Notes under the pieces: generated by a model
The model's database searches: none
The model's input: the letters and a program-made list of their open reading frames with translations, nothing else
Told to the model about the DNA's origin: nothing
Assembly (NCBI GenBank): GCA_934876235.1
Contig: CAKXKM010000003.1
Coordinates: forward strand, 39,176 to 47,398
Reading direction: 5' to 3'
DNA: 8,223 nucleotides
DNA from: Collinsella sp. AF02-46-1
Lineage (GTDB): Bacteria > Actinomycetota > Coriobacteriia > Coriobacteriales > Coriobacteriaceae
In this document: piece after piece, positions 5,426-8,223 of the stretch
How the letters are laid out: each line of letters starts with the position of its first letter
How positions within the stretch are numbered: the first letter of the stretch is position 1
Program-made: the position numbers and the translations under genes

Positions 5426-7411
5426 TTAGTTCTGCGAGAAGAATGGGAACTGTCGGGGATCAACCGACGGATGCGGCATCGGGCCACCCTGGGGCCCACC
5501 CTGCGGGCCACCCTGGCCGCCCATCATCTTATCGATGGCGTCCTGAACCTCGCCCTCGAACTTTTTCATTCCCTCGTGTAAACGACGCTGACCGTCTTCA
5601 GAGCGCAACTCCTCCATTTGTTCGGGCGAAATACCCAGTAGCTCGCCCAGCACGCCCATCATCTCGTTTCGCACGCGCTCACTAGTATCCTCGTCAGCAA
5701 AACGGCGCACCTCGGCGCGCGCCAGCAAATCGACCGTCATACGCTCCTTGCCGTTAAGCCCCAGGTCGGACCACGCGAGCATGTACGGCCAGGAGCGCTC
5801 GGCAAACGAACGGGACGAAACGATCGGCGCCGTCGGCAACATGCGGCGGGCAGCCTCGCCCTGACGCACGAGCATCAGCAGCAGCGAGCAGGCCTCAGGC
5901 TTGCCAGCGGCCATCGGGATGTCGTCGAAAGATCGATTGCGGTCCACGTGCGCCTCAAGCGCGCCATCGATCTCACCCGGCTCGGCCCCGCCGAGCAGCT
6001 GTGCCGCGCGGTCGAGCATATCGACCGGACCGTCGAGCGTCGAGAGCGCCTGCGCCAGCACGCGCTCCATACAATCTTCCACCGCGTTGAGCGTCACGAG
6101 CTCTTGGGGCACCACGGCAGACGCGCGGTTGCGCACACGCGCCACAAACTCAAGCGTCGACAGGTACACATCGCCAAAGGGCGCGTAATCGCCCTGGTAG
6201 CCGCCGCAAAGCGCCGGCGCCGCCAGCGCGTACTCGGTTTTGGACAGCGGACTCAACGCCATCGCACCCAGCTCGAGCGCCGTATCCTCCAGCATGAGGC
6301 CCAGCGTGCGAGAGCGCAGGCGCTCGGCGTCGCCCGCCGACACATCGCGGTCGAGCACGCGCGCGGCATCCGGCGCATCGCGCTCAACCGTGCGAATATG
6401 CAGGCGCTCGGCAATGGCGCGAACGGCGGCACAGCGAGCAGCCTCGGCCTCCTCCTGCGCCGGCGTAAAGATGCGGTTGCGCCCCAGCACCAGGCCAATC
6501 ACATTACGTGGGCCCAGAGCGTCGACGGCCAGCGCCGCCAGCAGGGACGACGGCAAGTCGCCCTCGAGTGCCACCACGGCGCGCGACGCACCGTGGGCCC
6601 GGGCGTTGTCGCGCACGGCAAGCACCAGCGCCTGCCACAGCCACTCCTCGGAACGGAACTCGGGCAGTTCGTGATCTTCCAGGGCATCGAGCATCACGCC
6701 GCGCTGAATCTCCTGAACCAGCAGGCTCTCCTCAAAACACGGCGCCTGGGCCACCACGCGACCGCAGTCGTCGAGCACAAACGAACCGCCGGTATACACC
6801 GACTCGTCATAGGCACCGACCGGCGCCATGCAGGCAAACCACACGCTGCGCTTGGATGCGATCTTGCGGTAGGCGCCGCTGCGAACGGCGGCAATGGCAG
6901 TAGTCTCGCGGTCGGTCATGTCAAACGCGTTGAATTGGAAATACGCAATGAGGTCAACACCGGTCGGCAACATCTCGAGCTCGCGGTCCAAGTCAAAAAT
7001 CACGGCGATGCGCACGCCGTCCACGTCGAACACCGGCGGCGCCCAACGCGTGTCGTTGTTCTCGCCACGCTGCAGGGCAATGCTCGAACGCGCCGGCACC
7101 ACATGACCGTCCTTGAGCATCATGTAGTCGAGCAGCGGCTGACCCTCAAACGAAACCGCCGCGGGCACGATGCAGATCATATCGAGCTCTTGGATACGCT
7201 CGGCGACGCCGGTCAAGCCGGCAAGCATGTCGTGCTCAAAGTCGGCAGCGCCCACCAGGCCGCCGGGCAGGGCCCCCATAAAGAGCGGAGCCGGCACGCA
7301 CAGCACGCGCGCACCGCGCTCGTGGGCCAGGCGCGCCTGGTCCTCGATGCGACCGCAGATACCCTCAATATCACCCAGGCGCATATCGATCTGTGCAAGT
7401 GCGAGCTTCAT
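5426..7411 (-). CDS. NAD+ synthetase-like protein with degenerate amidase and synthetase active sites (probable pseudoenzyme)
   Basis: The 661-residue protein has the layout of glutamine-dependent NAD+ synthetase: a nitrilase-fold amidase (about 1-235), a PP-loop synthetase domain (about 255-550), then an unusual C-terminal tail. Conserved framework remains: MKLALAQIDMRLGDIEGI (1-18), a GGSFVLDDCGRVV strand pair (208-220), GDYAPFGDVY (407-416) and SFAERSWPYML (535-545). The catalytic positions are changed by eye alignment. The amidase Glu (FPE) is Ala41 in VPAP, the Lys (VPKS) is Ala107 in VPAR, and the Cys (ICED) is Phe139 in IFDL. The ATP-binding SGGxDS loop is EGDLPS (283-288). It is therefore unlikely to make NAD and may be regulatory or structural. 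The C-terminus (590-661) adds charged helix and a GGPQ-repeat tail. The ATG at 7409-7411 has GGAAAGGG upstream. It lies between the superoxide reductase and ruvC with no overlap. Confidence 0.8.
   Translation of the reverse strand: MKLALAQIDMRLGDIEGICGRIEDQARLAHERGARVLCVPAPLFMGALPGGLVGAADFEHDMLAGLTGVAERIQELDMICIVPAAVSFEGQPLLDYMMLKDGHVVPARSSIALQRGENNDTRWAPPVFDVDGVRIAVIFDLDRELEMLPTGVDLIAYFQFNAFDMTDRETTAIAAVRSGAYRKIASKRSVWFACMAPVGAYDESVYTGGSFVLDDCGRVVAQAPCFEESLLVQEIQRGVMLDALEDHELPEFRSEEWLWQALVLAVRDNARAHGASRAVVALEGDLPSSLLAALAVDALGPRNVIGLVLGRNRIFTPAQEEAEAARCAAVRAIAERLHIRTVERDAPDAARVLDRDVSAGDAERLRSRTLGLMLEDTALELGAMALSPLSKTEYALAAPALCGGYQGDYAPFGDVYLSTLEFVARVRNRASAVVPQELVTLNAVEDCMERVLAQALSTLDGPVDMLDRAAQLLGGAEPGEIDGALEAHVDRNRSFDDIPMAAGKPEACSLLLMLVRQGEAARRMLPTAPIVSSRSFAERSWPYMLAWSDLGLNGKERMTVDLLARAEVRRFADEDTSERVRNEMMGVLGELLGISPEQMEELRSEDGQRRLHEGMKKFEGEVQDAIDKMMGGQGGPQGGPQGGPMPHPSVDPRQFPFFSQN
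5481..5516 (-). repeat. 12-bp tandem repeat, three units, encoding a GGPQ tail
   Basis: Three 12-base units (5481-5492, 5493-5504, 5505-5516) encode Gly-Gly-Pro-Gln-type repeats at residues about 632-644 of the NAD+ synthetase-like protein. The first and third units are identical and the second differs at two bases, so repeat number could vary between strains. Confidence 0.8.
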
Positions 7412-7450
7412 GGCTCAGCCCTTTCCGTCGTAAACCGTCGCTATCGCAGT

Positions 7451-7482
7451 AAAAGCGCCGGCCGCATGATGCAGTCGGCGCT
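7451..7482 (-). terminator. Rho-independent terminator after the superoxide reductase gene
   Basis: On the minus strand the perfect 7-bp arms AGCGCCG and CGGCGCT (7476-7482 and 7454-7460) enclose a further short stem (GCA/TGC) with a TCA loop. The hairpin is followed by a short T-run (7451-7454). It lies 46 bases after the stop at 7529. A second, shorter hairpin, CCCC/GGGG (7509-7520), sits closer to the stop but lacks a T-run. Confidence 0.75.
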
Positions 7483-7528
7483 CGCATGTGCATATGCTAG
7501 CTATGATACCCCGAGCGGGGGCGCGCTC

Positions 7529-7891
7529 CTAGAACGTCGCGAACCACAGCCCGTGCAGGTTGCAATAGGCATAGACGGTACCGGTCTTGGAACCGCCGGC
7601 AAAAAACGTCGCAGGCTTCATGCCGGGCTGGAGGTAATGGACCTCCAGACGGCCCTCGGCCTCAAGGGCGATCCACTCGATGTAGTGCTCGGGCACCATA
7701 GGATGCTCGACCGAGCCCACGCGTGCGCGGATCACGTGACCGTCGCGCTCGCTCTCAACGACGGGCACGTGCTTCTCGTGCGCCGCGTCCTCGGTGTTCG
7801 CGGTCAGCTCCGTGCAGCCGGCAGGGGTTGCAACGTCGTTGCCAAGGGCGGCAATGAGCTTGCCGTCGGGGTCCTTAAAGAATTTCGCCAT
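7529..7891 (-). CDS. Superoxide reductase, desulfoferrodoxin family, lacking the Cys4 iron site
   Basis: This protein reduces superoxide to hydrogen peroxide without releasing oxygen, a cytoplasmic defence typical of anaerobes. The 120-residue product keeps all ligands of the catalytic iron: H41 (EKHVPVV), H63 and H69 (GSVEHPMVPEHYIEW), C110 and H113 (YCNLHGLW). It also keeps the active-site pair E39-K40. The N-terminal desulforedoxin-like segment (1-36) is present in length, but three of its four iron-binding cysteines are gone and only C26 remains. It therefore resembles the class that keeps the N-terminal fold without the second iron. The ATG at 7889-7891 is chosen for the conserved MAKFF start and an AAAGGAG site (7898-7904); the frame is open 30 codons further upstream. 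It is probably a single-gene unit with a terminator downstream. Confidence 0.93.
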   Translation of the reverse strand: MAKFFKDPDGKLIAALGNDVATPAGCTELTANTEDAAHEKHVPVVESERDGHVIRARVGSVEHPMVPEHYIEWIALEAEGRLEVHYLQPGMKPATFFAGGSKTGTVYAYCNLHGLWFATF

Positions 7892-7897
7892 GATGTT

Positions 7898-7904
7898 CTC
7901 CTTT
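7898..7904 (-). promoter_or_regulatory. Shine-Dalgarno site deciding the superoxide reductase start
   Basis: AAAGGAG on the minus strand lies six bases before the ATG at 7889-7891, fixing this start over the longer open frame. The rest of the gap up to 7992 shows no convincing promoter hexamer pair and no terminator for the upstream helicase gene. Confidence 0.7.
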
Positions 7905-7992
7905 GCTGATGTGCCGATGTTCTCGATGCTTCTTATGCCCAAAGGCGCGCGAACCATCCACGGCATCGCAAATGAACACATAACGAGCGAGG

Positions 7993-8223
7993 CTAACGCC
8001 CGTCGCCGCCGAGCAGCGCCAGAACATCTTCGCGGGTAAACAGCGCCGAGGAAATGCCGTCGCCGCCGAGCACGCTGTTGACCAGGTCGCGCTTGGACTC
8101 CTGCATCTGCATAATGCGCTCCTCGATCGTGTCCTTGGCGATGAGCTTGTACACGGTCACGGTATGTTGCTGGCCAATACGATGCGCGCGGTCGGTCGCT
8201 TGGTCCTGCGCCGCCACGTTCCA
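7993..8223 (-). CDS. SNF2-family DNA helicase/ATPase, C-terminal fragment (runs off window)
   Basis: Only the last 76 codons are in the window; the 5' part lies beyond base 8223. The visible sequence begins WNVAAQDQATDRAHRIGQ, the characteristic SNF2/Rad54-type motif with the helicase motif VI arginines. It continues with VYKLIAKDTIEERIMQMQ and SKRDLVNSVLGG, the usual end of the second RecA-like lobe in bacterial HepA/SNF2 proteins. Such proteins are ATP-driven DNA translocases acting on nucleoprotein complexes. The apparent GTG at 8215-8217 is simply a valine codon inside the motif, not a start. The gene ends 101 bases before the superoxide reductase ATG. The exact subfamily cannot be told from this fragment. 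Confidence 0.93.
   Translation of the reverse strand, partial: WNVAAQDQATDRAHRIGQQHTVTVYKLIAKDTIEERIMQMQESKRDLVNSVLGGDGISSALFTREDVLALLGGDGR

Noticed and set aside
7509..7520. CCCC/GGGG hairpin after the superoxide reductase stop as the main terminator
   Set aside because: It has a four-base stem and no T-run. The hairpin at 7454-7482 with its T-run is a better terminator.
5948..7909. A 653-codon open frame on the plus strand
   Set aside because: It lies antisense to the NAD+ synthetase-like gene and the superoxide reductase. Its translation is rich in Arg, His, Ala and Gly with no recognisable domain. GC-rich genes often leave an antisense frame free of stops.

Overview
The window looks like a piece of chromosome from a GC-rich actinobacterium. 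The protein flavour (an actinobacterial-type PASTA-like surface protein, ruvC-ruvA-ruvB gene order, an anaerobe's formate-tetrahydrofolate ligase and a superoxide reductase) suggests an anaerobic gut Coriobacteriia member such as Collinsella. That assignment rests on recollection of family sequences, not on a search. Every confident gene lies on the minus strand, so transcription runs from high to low coordinates.

Reading in the direction of transcription: (1) 8223-7993 is the C-terminal end of a SNF2-family helicase, cut by the window edge. (2) 7891-7529 is a small superoxide reductase of the desulfoferrodoxin family. It keeps the catalytic iron site but has lost the rubredoxin-like Cys4 site, and it is followed by a good intrinsic terminator. 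(3) 7411-5426 is a 661-residue protein with the architecture of glutamine-dependent NAD+ synthetase. By eye, every catalytic motif of both its amidase and its synthetase halves has been replaced, yet the frame is intact. (4) 5288-3080 is ruvC-ruvA-ruvB, the complete Holliday-junction branch-migration and resolution machine. The genes are joined by one-base stop/start overlaps and preceded by a near-consensus LexA (SOS) box on an extended -10 promoter. (5) 2935-1268 is fhs, formate-tetrahydrofolate ligase. It has its own extended -10 promoter, a pair of 15-bp direct repeats upstream and a strong terminator. (6) 1090-101 is a single-pass membrane protein with a disordered, Tyr/Pro-rich cytoplasmic half carrying three T-x-V motifs, one PASTA-like extracellular domain and a C-terminal heptad repeat.

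The genes are mostly independent housekeeping or stress units: DNA repair under SOS control, one-carbon metabolism, oxygen defence. No mobile element, CRISPR array, tRNA or rRNA was seen. The most unusual item is the degenerate NAD+ synthetase-like protein. The LexA box, the fhs direct repeats and the modular membrane protein are the next best leads. No gap between genes exceeds 160 bases.
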